Assembly (NCBI GenBank): GCA_046160625.1
Contig: JBJXGZ010000086.1
Coordinates: 1 to 64,000 of the forward strand
Direction of reading: 5' to 3'
Length of the DNA stretch: 64,000 nt
DNA from: M3007 sp046160625
Lineage (GTDB): Bacteria > Bacteroidota > Bacteroidia > Chitinophagales > Saprospiraceae
Position numbers and translations under genes: made by a program. Below, in pieces: positions 25,562 through 35,301 of the stretch (its first letter is position 1; each line of letters starts with the position of its first letter). The notes under the pieces are model-generated. The model was not told where the DNA came from. It did not search any database and saw only the letters and a program-made list of their open reading frames with translations.

Positions 25562-27265
25562 TTACCACTTCCCCTTCTTACCCCCCTTCTTAGGCTTCCT
25601 GTCCCATTTCTCAAAAACCTTGTCCTCTCTTCTTCTGGGTGCCCTTTCACGCTCAGAAGCATCGTCCACACGAATGGGGCGGCCGTTGATGGTGAATTCA
25701 GGTAAGCCCTGGCGAACGACCGCCACATAAGCAGCATCGAGGTCGAAATGCAGGTGTGTACGGCTTACATCAATCTGGCCAATGGCGCGGCTCGGTATTC
25801 CGAACGAGCGGTCGAGCAGTATGAGGAAATCCTTTTTATTCACCCCATCCATTTCGCCAACGCTGACGAATAGGCGCACAGTACCCGTTTGGGTGCCAGG
25901 CATCGCTGTAGGGCGCGCGGCGCGTTTGTCGCCACGAGGGTAAATGTTGATGTCGGGCGCGGTGCGGTAATAGGAAAGGAATCGGTTGAACTCCACGCTG
26001 GCAAAGCGCTTGATCAATTCTTCCTTGCTCAAATCCTTTAATTCTTCTTGAATGCGCTCCATATAAGGCTCAATATCAGCGTGGTGTACCTCCTGCTCAT
26101 GAATGCCTTTGATGATATTGAACAATTGTGCCTCGCAGACTTCCATCCCAGTTGGAAGCATCTTTTTGATAAAGGGCGCTTTCGTTCTCCGTTCTATCTG
26201 TCGGATTCGCTCTTCGTATTTTGGGGTCACGATGGTAATACTCACACCCGTTTTGCCTGCACGACCCGTACGGCCAGAACGGTGGGTGTACACCTCGATC
26301 TCGTCGGGCAAACCGTAGTTGATCACGTGGCTGATATTGCTCACGTCCAATCCACGCGCTGCCACATCGGTAGCGATAAGGAGTTGGAGGTGGCCTTCGC
26401 GGAAACGCTGCATCACGCGGTCGCGGTCAGCCTGAGCCAAGTCGCCGTGAAGTGCATCGGAGTTGTAACCATCGCGTACCATTTGTTCGGCCACTTCTTT
26501 GGTCTCGATTCGGGTGCGGCAGAAAATGAGGGCGTAAATGTCGGGAAGTGCGTCCACTACTCGTTTGAGAGCGTTGTAGCGGTCGTCGGCACGGCACACA
26601 TAGTACACGTGCTCAATGTTTTCGTTGGTCTGAGTTTTCCCGGTCACGCTGAGTTCGCGGGGCGTTTTCATGTATGTGTTGGCAATCGTGCGCACTTCTC
26701 TGGGCATTGTGGCCGAGAAGAGCCAGATGGATTTGCGTTCAACAGCCTCCGAAAGAATGAAGTCAATGGCCTCTTTGAAGCCCATGTTTAGCATTTCATC
26801 TGCTTCGTCGAGTACCACTCGGCGAACGCTGTCAAGTTTGATGGCCTTGCGGGCGATGAGGTCCATGAGTCGGCCAGGGGTAGCCACCACGATTTGTGCA
26901 CCGGCCTTTATCTGCCGGATTTGACCCTCGATGCCAGCGCCGCCATATACTGCCACCACCTTGTATTGGTGGGCGTATTCGGAGTAATTGACCAGATCGC
27001 CCGCCACTTGAACACAAAGTTCGCGGGTGGGGCACATGATGAGCGCTTGAATGGTGCGCTCTTTTGGGTCAATACGTTGGAGGACTGGGAGGCCGAAAGC
27101 GGCGGTTTTTCCGGTGCCGGTTTGGGCGAGGGCTATGATGTCATTGTCGCCTTCGAGGGCGACAGGTAAGACCATTTCCTGGACAGGAGTAGGGGTTTCA
27201 AAGCCCATGGCTGTGATACCCTGCAAGAGGTCGTCGGCGATGCCGAGCGTCTTGAATGCAGACAT
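25562..27265 (-). CDS. DEAD-box RNA helicase (CsdA/DeaD type)
   Basis: A 567-residue ATP-dependent RNA helicase for ribosome assembly, RNA decay or cold adaptation. All motifs are present: Q motif FETPTPVQ, motif I AQTGTGKT, Ia PTRELCVQV, II DEADEML, III SATMPRE, V ATDVAARGLDV, VI HRSGRTGRAG. The C-terminal DbpA-like RNA-binding domain (VRLFVSVGEMDGVNKKDF and HLHFDLD) targets structured RNA, followed by a basic tail rich in Lys and Gly. A distant -7 box gives a leader of about 160 nt, in line with cold-shock helicases controlled through a long 5' UTR. Confidence 0.93.
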   Translation of the reverse strand: MSAFKTLGIADDLLQGITAMGFETPTPVQEMVLPVALEGDNDIIALAQTGTGKTAAFGLPVLQRIDPKERTIQALIMCPTRELCVQVAGDLVNYSEYAHQYKVVAVYGGAGIEGQIRQIKAGAQIVVATPGRLMDLIARKAIKLDSVRRVVLDEADEMLNMGFKEAIDFILSEAVERKSIWLFSATMPREVRTIANTYMKTPRELSVTGKTQTNENIEHVYYVCRADDRYNALKRVVDALPDIYALIFCRTRIETKEVAEQMVRDGYNSDALHGDLAQADRDRVMQRFREGHLQLLIATDVAARGLDVSNISHVINYGLPDEIEVYTHRSGRTGRAGKTGVSITIVTPKYEERIRQIERRTKAPFIKKMLPTGMEVCEAQLFNIIKGIHEQEVHHADIEPYMERIQEELKDLSKEELIKRFASVEFNRFLSYYRTAPDINIYPRGDKRAARPTAMPGTQTGTVRLFVSVGEMDGVNKKDFLILLDRSFGIPSRAIGQIDVSRTHLHFDLDAAYVAVVRQGLPEFTINGRPIRVDDASERERAPRRREDKVFEKWDRKPKKGGKKGKW

Positions 27266-27429
27266 TGAAAAAGTACGTTAGGGCGTTGGGACTGTTTGAC
27301 TTGCATGCTACTTAATTGATCCCTGCCACAGAAACCAAACGCCTAATGCCAATGCTACCCAATGCCTGTATGAGAATGAAAAAGGAAACAAAAACCACTA
27401 ATCGTGACTTTTGTTTTCAATGGACGGGG

Positions 27430-27437
27430 CAAAGGTA
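27430..27437 (-). promoter_or_regulatory. -7 box of the DEAD-box helicase
   Basis: TACCTTTG on the minus strand; a TTG lies 23 nt upstream (27463-27461). It predicts a 5' UTR of roughly 160 nt. Confidence 0.6.
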
Positions 27438-27598
27438 AAAATTATCTTCTGAAAAAAACGCAATTCGTATTTTAAATTCTGTTTTAGGTGCTCGTTAGGC
27501 TTTAGTTATGATGTAAATTTTGCGGGATTGAATTGCGAATCAAGGTCGAACTTCCCTAAAGTTTAAAACTTTCGGGAAGTTTGTTGCCTCTGTCTGGC

Positions 27599-27660
27599 AA
27601 AAAAAACGGAAGCCGCCCTTCCCGACATCAATGATGTCGGGACTTGCGACTTCCGAAAAA
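27599..27660 (-). terminator. Terminator of the FG-GAP/ASPIC gene
   Basis: On the minus strand CGGAAG...CCCGACAT pairs with ATGTCGGG...CTTCCG and is followed by eight T. A flanking A-run on the other side makes it potentially two-way. Confidence 0.85.
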
Positions 27661-27693
27661 AGAAGGTAAGGTAAATAGTTTTTTACAATCAGC

Positions 27694-29988
27694 TCACTTA
27701 GTCGGCGCACACATAGGAATCGAACCGTCCGCTCTTCTGAACGTCATTTTGTTTAATGCAGCCACCTCGAAGCCTTCTTGCCCCTCTTTGATCTTGATAA
27801 GTTGGTTGGGCTGCACGTTTTTCAGCACTTGGGTGATACCGCTGACGGGCCAGCGGATTGTGATTTCGTCAATCACGGTCGCCTGGCCGATGCCGATTTC
27901 GCGGCGGAAAGGTGAACAGCCAAAGCTCCCGCCTGAATTGAGCTCGCGGTACACCATCCTCTGTTTACCATTTTCGCGGAATTTGAGCGTGATTTTTGCA
28001 CCGATGGCTGCTCGATTCGATTGAGTGCCTTCCAGTTTCAGGTAAATCCAATTGTTGCTGTTTTGTCCAGGATTGACATAAAGAGAGTTGGGGTATGAAT
28101 CGCCCCGATATACCCCGCCAAAATCTACATGGATGTCTTGGTCACCGTCGTTGTCAAGGTCGGCGAATGATACACCGTGCCCTTTTTGCAGGTTGCCCGT
28201 CCGTGAAGAATTGGTGGCATCTGCAAATTTTTTGCCCTCAAGGTTCACGAACAATTTGTTCGGCACCAGCGACTGATAGGAGGGATTTCCAGTACCCAGG
28301 TACATATCCAGCCAGCCATCGTTGTTGATATCGCCAAAGTTTGATCCCATAGCAAATACAATTTTGCTGAGGCCCATACGCGCGGTCACATTGCTGAACG
28401 TACCGTTGCGGTTGTTGCGATAAATAAAGGCTTTGCCGGTTTTGTCACTGGAAGGGTGTAAGGCTTCTTTTGCGGCGTAATAAGAAAGTGGTTTATTAAA
28501 CTCGTAGTTGCAGACAAAAATGTCGAGCCAGCCGTCGTTGTCATAATCAAAAAACCAGCTGGGAAAACTGCCGTAAAGCTCCTTGTCAAATCCCGTTGTT
28601 ACCGAGGCATCCTCAAAAGAAAGCCTCCCTCCTCCAAAGCCCTTATTTCGCAGCAATAATTTACGCCCGTTCATGGTGGAAAGGAAGAGGTCGGGCCAGC
28701 CGTCGTTGTCGTAATCGCCCGAAGCAACGCTCTTGACAAATCCCTGGATATTGATCCCCCATTCCTTCGCCACGTTTGTGAACGTGCCATTTTTGTTGTT
28801 GATATAAAATTCGCAGGGATGCACTTTATTGTTCGGAACGGTTTCATTCCCGATGAAAACGTCGAGCCAGCCGTCGTTGTTGAAGTCATTCCAGGTAGCC
28901 GTTTGGGTGGGGTGAAAGGACAGCATTCCGGCTTCAATGGTTACGTCGGTAAAAGTGCCGTTTCCGTTGTTGCGAAGCAGCGAGTTGGGTTGTTCTCCAG
29001 CTGGTCCACCTTGACCCTGCCACGCGCCGCGAAGCACAAAAATGTCCAGATGCCCGTCGTTATTGTAATCGGTTTGCTGCATGTTTAGACCACCAGTATA
29101 AACGTTCAGCCCTGTTGCAGCCGACAAGTCGGTGAAGGTGCCGTCGCCGTTATTCTTGAAATAGCTCATAGGTTCGGTTAAATCCCAGGCTGAAATCACG
29201 AGATCCAGATACCCATCGTTGTCAAAATCGTCCACGATACTGCCGCCCGAACGATTGTTTACCATGACTTTCAAATCTGTGGCCATGTCTAAAAATGGAT
29301 TAACTGGATAGTCTGGAGCGTCCAGGTTAGGGATAAGCCACTTCTTAGGCACTTTTTGGGGGTATTCGCCCAGGGTCATGTATGTAATATTGAGCAACCA
29401 TAACATGTCGTAATTCTCCGGTTCCAAAGTTAAAATCAATTCAAAGTACTCCACGGCTTTCCTTGCGGGCGCTTTGTCCGTGTGCACGCCTTTGCCTCGG
29501 ATCGGCATAATACAGGCATCCTCGTTATGCCCCATCACACAGTTGTTTCGTTCGGCGAGCCGCAAGTAGGCCACGCCCAATTGTTGAAGCAAGCTCCTTC
29601 GAGCTTCTTTGTGATCCCCTACCGCATTTAGGATTTGTTCAAAAATAGAAACGGCCTGCTGTTCATCACCATATTCCAACAGCTGGATCGCCTTATCCAC
29701 AGAAAGGTTGAGTTGTGCATTGGGGTCTTGCGTAGAAGCTAAATCGGAATCGGATTTTGCCAATCTGGCTTCTGTAGCATACATATTTTGAGGGATATTT
29801 GCCCGATTATAAACATCAGCAAGTATCTGCACCATTGTTTTTTGTGCCGCAGGAGGCTGTTTAGTAGTGGGATTGGCCTTATCGGAAGCTTGCTTGCAAG
29901 CAAACCAGAAGCAGACAAGCAAAATAGCAGCACTGGCAAACAAGGCTGCCGACTTTATAGGCATGAATTGAAAGGTTCTGGACATCAC
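27694..29988 (-). CDS. FG-GAP/ASPIC-UnbV repeat lipoprotein
   Basis: 764 residues, surface or periplasmic lipoprotein: signal ending CFWFACKQ with a lipobox Cys. A short TPR-like helical part (about 75-190) is followed by at least seven FG-GAP/VCBS calcium-binding blades of the form DYDNDGWPDLFLS (about 225-640), then an ASPIC/UnbV domain (about 655-745, EIGIGQATVIDEITIRWP). This CRTAC1-like architecture is typical of Bacteroidota surface proteins, often near SusC/D systems, which are not present here. Function unknown; adhesion or polymer binding is inferred. Confidence 0.9.
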   Translation of the reverse strand: MMSRTFQFMPIKSAALFASAAILLVCFWFACKQASDKANPTTKQPPAAQKTMVQILADVYNRANIPQNMYATEARLAKSDSDLASTQDPNAQLNLSVDKAIQLLEYGDEQQAVSIFEQILNAVGDHKEARRSLLQQLGVAYLRLAERNNCVMGHNEDACIMPIRGKGVHTDKAPARKAVEYFELILTLEPENYDMLWLLNITYMTLGEYPQKVPKKWLIPNLDAPDYPVNPFLDMATDLKVMVNNRSGGSIVDDFDNDGYLDLVISAWDLTEPMSYFKNNGDGTFTDLSAATGLNVYTGGLNMQQTDYNNDGHLDIFVLRGAWQGQGGPAGEQPNSLLRNNGNGTFTDVTIEAGMLSFHPTQTATWNDFNNDGWLDVFIGNETVPNNKVHPCEFYINNKNGTFTNVAKEWGINIQGFVKSVASGDYDNDGWPDLFLSTMNGRKLLLRNKGFGGGRLSFEDASVTTGFDKELYGSFPSWFFDYDNDGWLDIFVCNYEFNKPLSYYAAKEALHPSSDKTGKAFIYRNNRNGTFSNVTARMGLSKIVFAMGSNFGDINNDGWLDMYLGTGNPSYQSLVPNKLFVNLEGKKFADATNSSRTGNLQKGHGVSFADLDNDGDQDIHVDFGGVYRGDSYPNSLYVNPGQNSNNWIYLKLEGTQSNRAAIGAKITLKFRENGKQRMVYRELNSGGSFGCSPFRREIGIGQATVIDEITIRWPVSGITQVLKNVQPNQLIKIKEGQEGFEVAALNKMTFRRADGSIPMCAPTK

Positions 29989-29999
29989 AAATTAAAATT

Positions 30000-30335
30000 T
30001 TAGTGTGAAAATTGGCTGCCAGGCCAGTTGATCATGATTTCATCAATCAGAGACGCTTGGCCAACGCCGATTTCGCGGCACAAAGATAAGGAGCCAAAGC
30101 TGCCGCCGGGATTGAGCTCGCGGCACAACATGCGCTCATTGCCTTTTTCGCGGAATTTGGTCGAGATTTTTGCGCCCGGGTTTTTGGCCACGGTAGCCAC
30201 CGAATCATAATGCGCTAATTTGGCCTGGAGCTTGGAGGGGGCAAAATACCGCTGCAAAACTAGCCGCTTTTCTTGTAAGAGAAAGTAAAAATCCATGAGC
30301 AAATCCTTAGGATTGGAGATTGAAATACCAGTCAA
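30000..30335 (-). pseudogene. Fragment of a second ASPIC/UnbV gene
   Basis: The 3' half encodes GAKISTKFREKGNERMLCRE and NPGGSFGSLSLCREIGVGQA, clearly homologous to the ASPIC domain of the neighbouring gene but diverged, and it stops before the end of the domain. The 5' half (MDFYFLLQEKRLVLQRYF...) is unrelated to that family. It looks like the remains of a tandem duplicate after deletion. It ends 11 nt upstream of the intact gene. Confidence 0.7.
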
Positions 30336-30418
30336 CCACTATATTCTCTCGCCACAGGGTATTCGCCTGACCGTTTATTCCCGCTATCTTCGCGGTTTTA
30401 CTCATGTCACCCGTGTTA

Positions 30419-30490
30419 CCCGCCGAAGCCAAAGGCGAAGGCGAGCCTTCATCAAAGCAACTTCCCCCGCCGAAGCCAAAAGCGAAGGCG
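30419..30490. repeat. CCCGCCGAAGCC direct repeat before arginine deiminase
   Basis: Two 25-bp copies (30419-30443, 30466-30490) with one mismatch. The same CGCC/GGCGG style of block lies inside the second histidine kinase at 38.34-38.43 kb. Confidence 0.8.
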
Positions 30491-30526
30491 GGTAAACACC
30501 CTACCAACAATCACCATTCAATTTTT

Positions 30527-31795
30527 ATGGACGCGAACAGCCGCATCTACGTAGACTCCGAAATCGGAAAACTCAAAAAAGTAATCGTACACCGCCCCGA
30601 CGAGGGCATCGCCCGCATCACCCCCAAACGCGCCGAGGAACTGCTGTTCGACGACATCGTACACCTGCCGAACATGCAGGAAGAACACGACATCTTTGTG
30701 AGCGTACTCCGTGCATTTGTCGGGAAAGAGAACGTGCTGGAAGTCGGCGACCTGCTGACAGAGAGTTGTCGCAATGAGGAAAGTCGCTATGAAATTATCA
30801 ATAAAATCGTTGATTTTGAGGAACTTCCGTACTCATTCATACCCCGCCTCGCCAGCCTATCGCCCGAACAGCTGGCAGATACGCTCATTACCGGCTACCT
30901 CGAACCGGAAGACCGCATCTTATTTGACCCTATTCCCAACCTCATCTTTACCCGCGACCTGGCAGTGACCGTGAAAGAGCACGTCATCATCACCAAGGCC
31001 GCCAAAGAGGCCCGTTTTCGGGAAAACTTCCTCACCCGGCTGATCTTCTCCAGCCACCCCGTCTTCCGCCGCCTAAAGGCCGATGGCAAAACCATCAACC
31101 TCAACCGCGTGGACAAATTCCCGCCCAACAAACGCGGCGAAACCATAAGCATCGAAGGCGGCGACGTGATGATGTTCCACAAGGATTACCTGCTTATTGG
31201 CAACTCCGAGCGCACCAACAACTATGCTTTCGAGATGCTCAAAACTTACCTTTTTGAAAAAGGCATCATTAAAAACATCGTGCAGGTGAACATACCCGCC
31301 GAACGAACTTACATGCACATTGATACGATATTCACGCAGATCAACCACAACCACGTGGTCGGTTTCAAACCCATTGTGCAAGACGGCTTAGGCTCTTACG
31401 TAGATGTGCACCGCCACACAGGCGAGGAGCTTGAATACCCCAGTATAGTGGATTTCCTTAAAGCAGAGGTGAACCCAAAGATGGAATTCATCTGGGCCGG
31501 TCGCGGCGAAACACCCTATCAGGAACGCGAGCAATGGACCGACGGCTGCAACCTTGTGGCCCTCAAACCCGGTGTGGCCATCACCTACGACCGCAATCCG
31601 GTTACAGAGAAGGCCTTCAAGGAATTTGGCTACAAAGTGGTGGGCGCAGAAAAAATGATCCGCGACATCGAAAACGGGAAAGTGGACCCTGAAAAAGTGG
31701 AGAACACGATTATTACCATTCCTTCCAACGAACTCTCGAGGGCACGAGGCGGGAGCCATTGTATGACTTGTCCGATAGAAAGGGAGGAGGTCTGA
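30527..31795 (+). CDS. arcA: Arginine deiminase
   Basis: Predicted to hydrolyse arginine to citrulline and ammonia. 422 residues with the guanidino-modifying-enzyme layout: LKKVIVHRPDEG near the N-terminus, FTRDLAV (substrate-binding Asp), ISIEGGDVM (Glu/Asp), HIDTIFTQI (catalytic His) and the nucleophile Cys412 in RGGSHCMTC. The usual bacterial ending is GGPRCMSMP-like, so SHCMTC with a second Cys415 is a variant. The frame from 30404 would add 41 repeat-encoded residues; the ATG opening MDANSRIYVDSEIG was taken. No arcB, arcC or arcD follows. Confidence 0.88.
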   Translation: MDANSRIYVDSEIGKLKKVIVHRPDEGIARITPKRAEELLFDDIVHLPNMQEEHDIFVSVLRAFVGKENVLEVGDLLTESCRNEESRYEIINKIVDFEELPYSFIPRLASLSPEQLADTLITGYLEPEDRILFDPIPNLIFTRDLAVTVKEHVIITKAAKEARFRENFLTRLIFSSHPVFRRLKADGKTINLNRVDKFPPNKRGETISIEGGDVMMFHKDYLLIGNSERTNNYAFEMLKTYLFEKGIIKNIVQVNIPAERTYMHIDTIFTQINHNHVVGFKPIVQDGLGSYVDVHRHTGEELEYPSIVDFLKAEVNPKMEFIWAGRGETPYQEREQWTDGCNLVALKPGVAITYDRNPVTEKAFKEFGYKVVGAEKMIRDIENGKVDPEKVENTIITIPSNELSRARGGSHCMTCPIEREEV

Positions 31796-31797
31796 GG

Positions 31798-31865
31798 AAG
31801 TGATAGAGTGATGAAGTGATGCGAACGTATCAAATCACTTCATCACCCATCACCCTATCGCTTCA
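31798..31865. repeat. Inverted repeat of GTGATGAAGTGAT words
   Basis: GTGATAGAGTGATGAAGTGAT pairs with ATCACTTCATCAC...CCTATCGCTTCAT across a short loop. Placed between arcA and the first kinase gene, it may end the arcA transcript. Confidence 0.7.
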
Positions 31866-31901
31866 TTACCCATTTGACGATATGGTTTTGTGAAAGTGTG
31901 C

Positions 31902-31909
31902 TATTTTTG
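31902..31909 (+). promoter_or_regulatory. -7 box of the first propeller kinase
   Basis: TATTTTTG, matching TAnnTTTG, 23 nt before the ATG. A TTG lies 25 nt upstream (31874-31876), slightly longer than ideal. Confidence 0.5.
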
Positions 31910-31932
31910 ACCTCAGGCTCAAAGATTCCATT

Positions 31933-34900
31933 ATGACTGTCCAAAACCAAACCTATTTACGGGCAATCTTATACTTTTCAGCCCTCTTCTTTTTTCTGAA
32001 GAGTGGATGGGCGCAACAGCACTCCATTCCCACCTGCGTTTTTGACGAGCCTCGATTCGAGCATTTCACCACAACCGACGGCCTGGCCTCGCGGCACATC
32101 AAGTGCATCGCACAGGACTCAATGGGCTACCTCTGGATTGGCGGTGAGGATGGCTTGAGTCGCTTCGATGGTGTTCATTTTCGCAATTTTTACAAAAATA
32201 TCGGCAGTCCAAATGGACTGAATAGCTCCGTTGTCAATTGCCTATATGTGGGAAAAGACGGCCTCGTTTGGATTGGCACGGCAGGAGGGTTGAACTGCTT
32301 CGACCCTAAAACAGACCGTATTTGCCAATTCAATCCGGATGGAGCCGATTCTCTTCATACGCCCGTCAATATAGGCTGGATCCACGAGGATGGGGATGGT
32401 GAGACAATATGGATTGGTATAGGTTGGCTTGAACCACCGCATACGCTCTGCGCCCTCGACCGCAGGACTTGGACATTCACCAATTATGAATGGCCTGAAA
32501 AAAAGTTTGGTAGTGATTCCAAGACGACCATCTCAATGGTGGTAGATAGGTCGGATCCTAACCGGCTGATTATGGCAGGCTGGGATTTGATAATGTATTT
32601 TGACAAAAAAACGCGGCAATTCAGTGACCCTGGCCTCAAAATAGGGAAAATATATGGGGAGGGATATTACCGATTCCACCATATTTTTCAAGCACGAAAC
32701 GGCTTGTTGTGGCTACTGGGACACGACTTTGGCTTAATCTGCATTGATCCACGGACACACCACGTCGAAAAAATCATCAAACCCGCATCCTTTCTAAATC
32801 TGCCTAACGGCGTGATCTGCTTCAAGACGGTTTCTGAAGAAGAGTTGCTGGTTCCAGGCCACCGTAATCTTTTCCTGCTAAACACCGAAACCCGGGAGCA
32901 AGTAAAACAACTATCCTTGGCAAACGTCAGCGGTGATATCTGGGCCATGATGGGCGACCGCAATGGCAGTTTCTGGATTGGCACAACAACTGGCCTTTTT
33001 CACTTCAGCAACAGGCTCAATCTTTTTCACCATTTGAAATACGTCTACAAAAACAGTTGGGGCGATTGGCATGACTACGGTGATGTTTGGGATGCGGCAG
33101 ATTATCCACAAGGCAATCAAATCATTACTGTCAATCGTTCGCCACAGCACCTAACGGTATTTCACCCGGAAACGAATGAATCGTTCTTTGTCAATTACCC
33201 ACAAAAAACAAGCCTTGACCAGGCGGGCGATCACGGCTTCAGCCGTATCTTGATTGATCAACAAAGCAGGGTCTGGTTGGTACACGTTGGTCTGTTTCGT
33301 TACGATCATAAAAGTCGAAAAATCAGGCGTTTCCACCATCCCAAACTTGATGCGTTGGGCATCCAGAATTGCTATTTTCGTACGATTGAACAAGATCAAG
33401 AAGGCAACATTTACGCCGCTGATCGCGAATATCTTTTCTTTTTCAATTTTGAAAAAAACATTTTTCGCCGTATCAACTGGCCCGATTTACCCTTGGATAA
33501 AAAAGTGGAAAGAACTTTCAATCGCCCCTGTTTTGCGCCTAATGGAAAAGTGTTTTTTGGGACTAAATCAGACCTTGTTGAATGGGACATAAAAATTGAC
33601 AAATGGAGAAGCTATCAGCTGCCACCTGAATTAAATCTCACGACAGAGGTCTATCCTGTTGGTCCAGCCCTCGACAAAAACGGTAATTTTTGGATCGCAT
33701 GCCATCGAAAAGGAATGGCAAAAGCCTGTATCATCGGCGATTCGCTGCACATATTGAAAAGGTATGACGCCCCATTTGGCTCACTTCGGGCCACCGCTTT
33801 TTGGCACTGTATGGCAGATCGGGACGGCATCATCTGGGTGGCGACAACCAATGGACTGGCTCGAATCGACCCCGAAACAGATAATGTCTTGATGCTCAAC
33901 GAGCGCTGGGGACTGGATGAGCCGGATTGTAACGAACGCATTTTCGAACAGGCTGCTGACGGTCGCATTCTGTTCACAGCAGGCCAGAAACGGGAACGCC
34001 GTCAAAATCTACATTGGTTCGATCCGCGCGATTTGGTTTTAGAAGAACGGCCGCCCAATGTTCTACTTGAACACCTATCCGTTTTAGAAAATCCTTTACA
34101 GATGGACACTGCTTTGGCATTTAGAAAGGTCATCCATCTAAGGCACTTCGAGAACTTTTTTGATATCAAGTTCACAACGATAACTTTTTTCAATGCCGAT
34201 TCATTGCAGTTTTCCTATAAACTCGACGATTTTCAAGACAACTGGTCGCAGCCTTCCACTAACCGCACGGCCGCTTTCACCAACGTGCCGCCGGGCCGCT
34301 ACACATTTATGGTAAAAGCACGCACGCCCAATGGTTTTTGGAGCGAACGCCCGACGCAAGTCGAAATTATCATAGCGCCCGCGTTTTATCAAACCTGGTG
34401 GTTCCGGCTTCTTTTAACCGCGCTAACGCTGGGATTCGTGGGCTTCGCCACCGCCTTCTATTACCGTTTCCGCCTTCGCGCCCAACAACTCGCCATCGAA
34501 AAAAAACTCCGCGAAGCCGAGCGCAACGAACTCCTGCTACAAAGCACTCTCGCCCTCCAGCACGAGCGCGACCGCATCGCTGCAGAGATGCATGACGAAC
34601 TTGGCGGCGGCCTGTCCACCATCCGTCTGGCCAGCGAACGCGCGAAAAAAATAGAGTCGCCCGAGGAGACTCAGGCCGTGCTCGCCCGCGTGTCGCAGAT
34701 CGCCATTGGGCTGGTGGGCAACATGCGCGGCATCGTGTGGGCCATGGACACCCAGAACGACTCGCTCGACAGTTTGCTCTCCTATCTGCGCCAGTATGCC
34801 CACCAGTTTTTGGCCGACAACGCCCTCGTTGCGCATATCGAGATGCCCGACGAAATCCCCGACATTCCGCTCAGCGGGCAGTACCGCCACAACGTGCTGC

Positions 34901-35190
34901 TCACGCTGAAAGAATGCCTCAACAACGTGGTGAAACACGCCGAGGCCAGCGAGGTGTGGCTCAGCGCGAAGATTGAAGACGGCGAACTGCGCATCACCCT
35001 GCGCGACAATGGTAAGGGCTTCGACCCGAAACAAGCAGTGGGCAAAGGCAAGGGCTTGCGGAGTGTGTTCAAGCGGATGGAAAGTATTGGTGGGAGTATT
35101 CGGTGGGAAGAGCGTGAACAACCCGCCTACGTTGAAATTTTGACGGGTAAAGGGACGGTAGTTCTGCTGGATGCGCCGTTGCGTAATTAA
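31933..35190 (+). CDS. Propeller-sensor histidine kinase (copy 1)
   Basis: 1085 residues. Signal peptide ending WAQQ, then a large periplasmic sensor of two-component-regulator propeller repeats (for example GYLWIGGEDGLSRFDG, GLVWIGTAGGLNCFD, GSFWIGTTTGLFHFS), a Y_Y_Y domain (about 745-810), one membrane helix (about 820-842), a coiled coil and a HisKA_3/HATPase kinase. The phospho-acceptor is His887 in AAEMHDELGGG; N-box LKECLNNVVKHA and G-box DNGKGFDP are intact. The kinase half is nearly identical at DNA level to that of the next gene. Expected partner: the LuxR-type regulator downstream. Ligand unknown. Confidence 0.92.
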   Translation: MTVQNQTYLRAILYFSALFFFLKSGWAQQHSIPTCVFDEPRFEHFTTTDGLASRHIKCIAQDSMGYLWIGGEDGLSRFDGVHFRNFYKNIGSPNGLNSSVVNCLYVGKDGLVWIGTAGGLNCFDPKTDRICQFNPDGADSLHTPVNIGWIHEDGDGETIWIGIGWLEPPHTLCALDRRTWTFTNYEWPEKKFGSDSKTTISMVVDRSDPNRLIMAGWDLIMYFDKKTRQFSDPGLKIGKIYGEGYYRFHHIFQARNGLLWLLGHDFGLICIDPRTHHVEKIIKPASFLNLPNGVICFKTVSEEELLVPGHRNLFLLNTETREQVKQLSLANVSGDIWAMMGDRNGSFWIGTTTGLFHFSNRLNLFHHLKYVYKNSWGDWHDYGDVWDAADYPQGNQIITVNRSPQHLTVFHPETNESFFVNYPQKTSLDQAGDHGFSRILIDQQSRVWLVHVGLFRYDHKSRKIRRFHHPKLDALGIQNCYFRTIEQDQEGNIYAADREYLFFFNFEKNIFRRINWPDLPLDKKVERTFNRPCFAPNGKVFFGTKSDLVEWDIKIDKWRSYQLPPELNLTTEVYPVGPALDKNGNFWIACHRKGMAKACIIGDSLHILKRYDAPFGSLRATAFWHCMADRDGIIWVATTNGLARIDPETDNVLMLNERWGLDEPDCNERIFEQAADGRILFTAGQKRERRQNLHWFDPRDLVLEERPPNVLLEHLSVLENPLQMDTALAFRKVIHLRHFENFFDIKFTTITFFNADSLQFSYKLDDFQDNWSQPSTNRTAAFTNVPPGRYTFMVKARTPNGFWSERPTQVEIIIAPAFYQTWWFRLLLTALTLGFVGFATAFYYRFRLRAQQLAIEKKLREAERNELLLQSTLALQHERDRIAAEMHDELGGGLSTIRLASERAKKIESPEETQAVLARVSQIAIGLVGNMRGIVWAMDTQNDSLDSLLSYLRQYAHQFLADNALVAHIEMPDEIPDIPLSGQYRHNVLLTLKECLNNVVKHAEASEVWLSAKIEDGELRITLRDNGKGFDPKQAVGKGKGLRSVFKRMESIGGSIRWEEREQPAYVEILTGKGTVVLLDAPLRN

Positions 35191-35221
35191 ATCCTATAAG
35201 GTTTTCAAACCTTATAGGATT
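35190..35221. terminator. Perfect 15-bp-arm hairpin after kinase 1
   Basis: AATCCTATAAGGTTT and its exact complement (35207-35221) with a 2-nt loop, starting at the stop codon. No T-run, so termination strength is uncertain. Confidence 0.6.
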
Positions 35222-35301
35222 GTGCGGGGGCCAAAAATTTGTTCCACAATAAATTTCAATCGAGACTTTTGCTCATCCCCAGTTCAACGCCTTGAATCGA
35301 A

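Larger units (their letters stand above)
27266..27693. other. Long intergenic region between divergent-to-tail genes
   Basis: No gene seen. It holds the helicase leader (27266-27424), its -7 box at 27430-27437, a hairpin with arms AACTTCCC/GGGAAGTT at 27549-27582, and the terminator of the FG-GAP gene at 27599-27660. Confidence 0.6.

Noticed and set aside
26048..26791. 247-codon plus-strand frame opposite the DEAD-box helicase
   Set aside because: Antisense to helicase motifs; no promoter or family-like features.
30404..30526. N-terminal extension of arginine deiminase
   Set aside because: Encoded by the CCCGCCGAAGCC direct repeat (Pro/Lys/Ala-rich) and not found in the enzyme family.
34537..35121. 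Long minus-strand open frame opposite the first histidine kinase
   Set aside because: It lies antisense to the conserved G+C-rich kinase domain, has no family-like motifs, and the same shadow appears opposite the second kinase.
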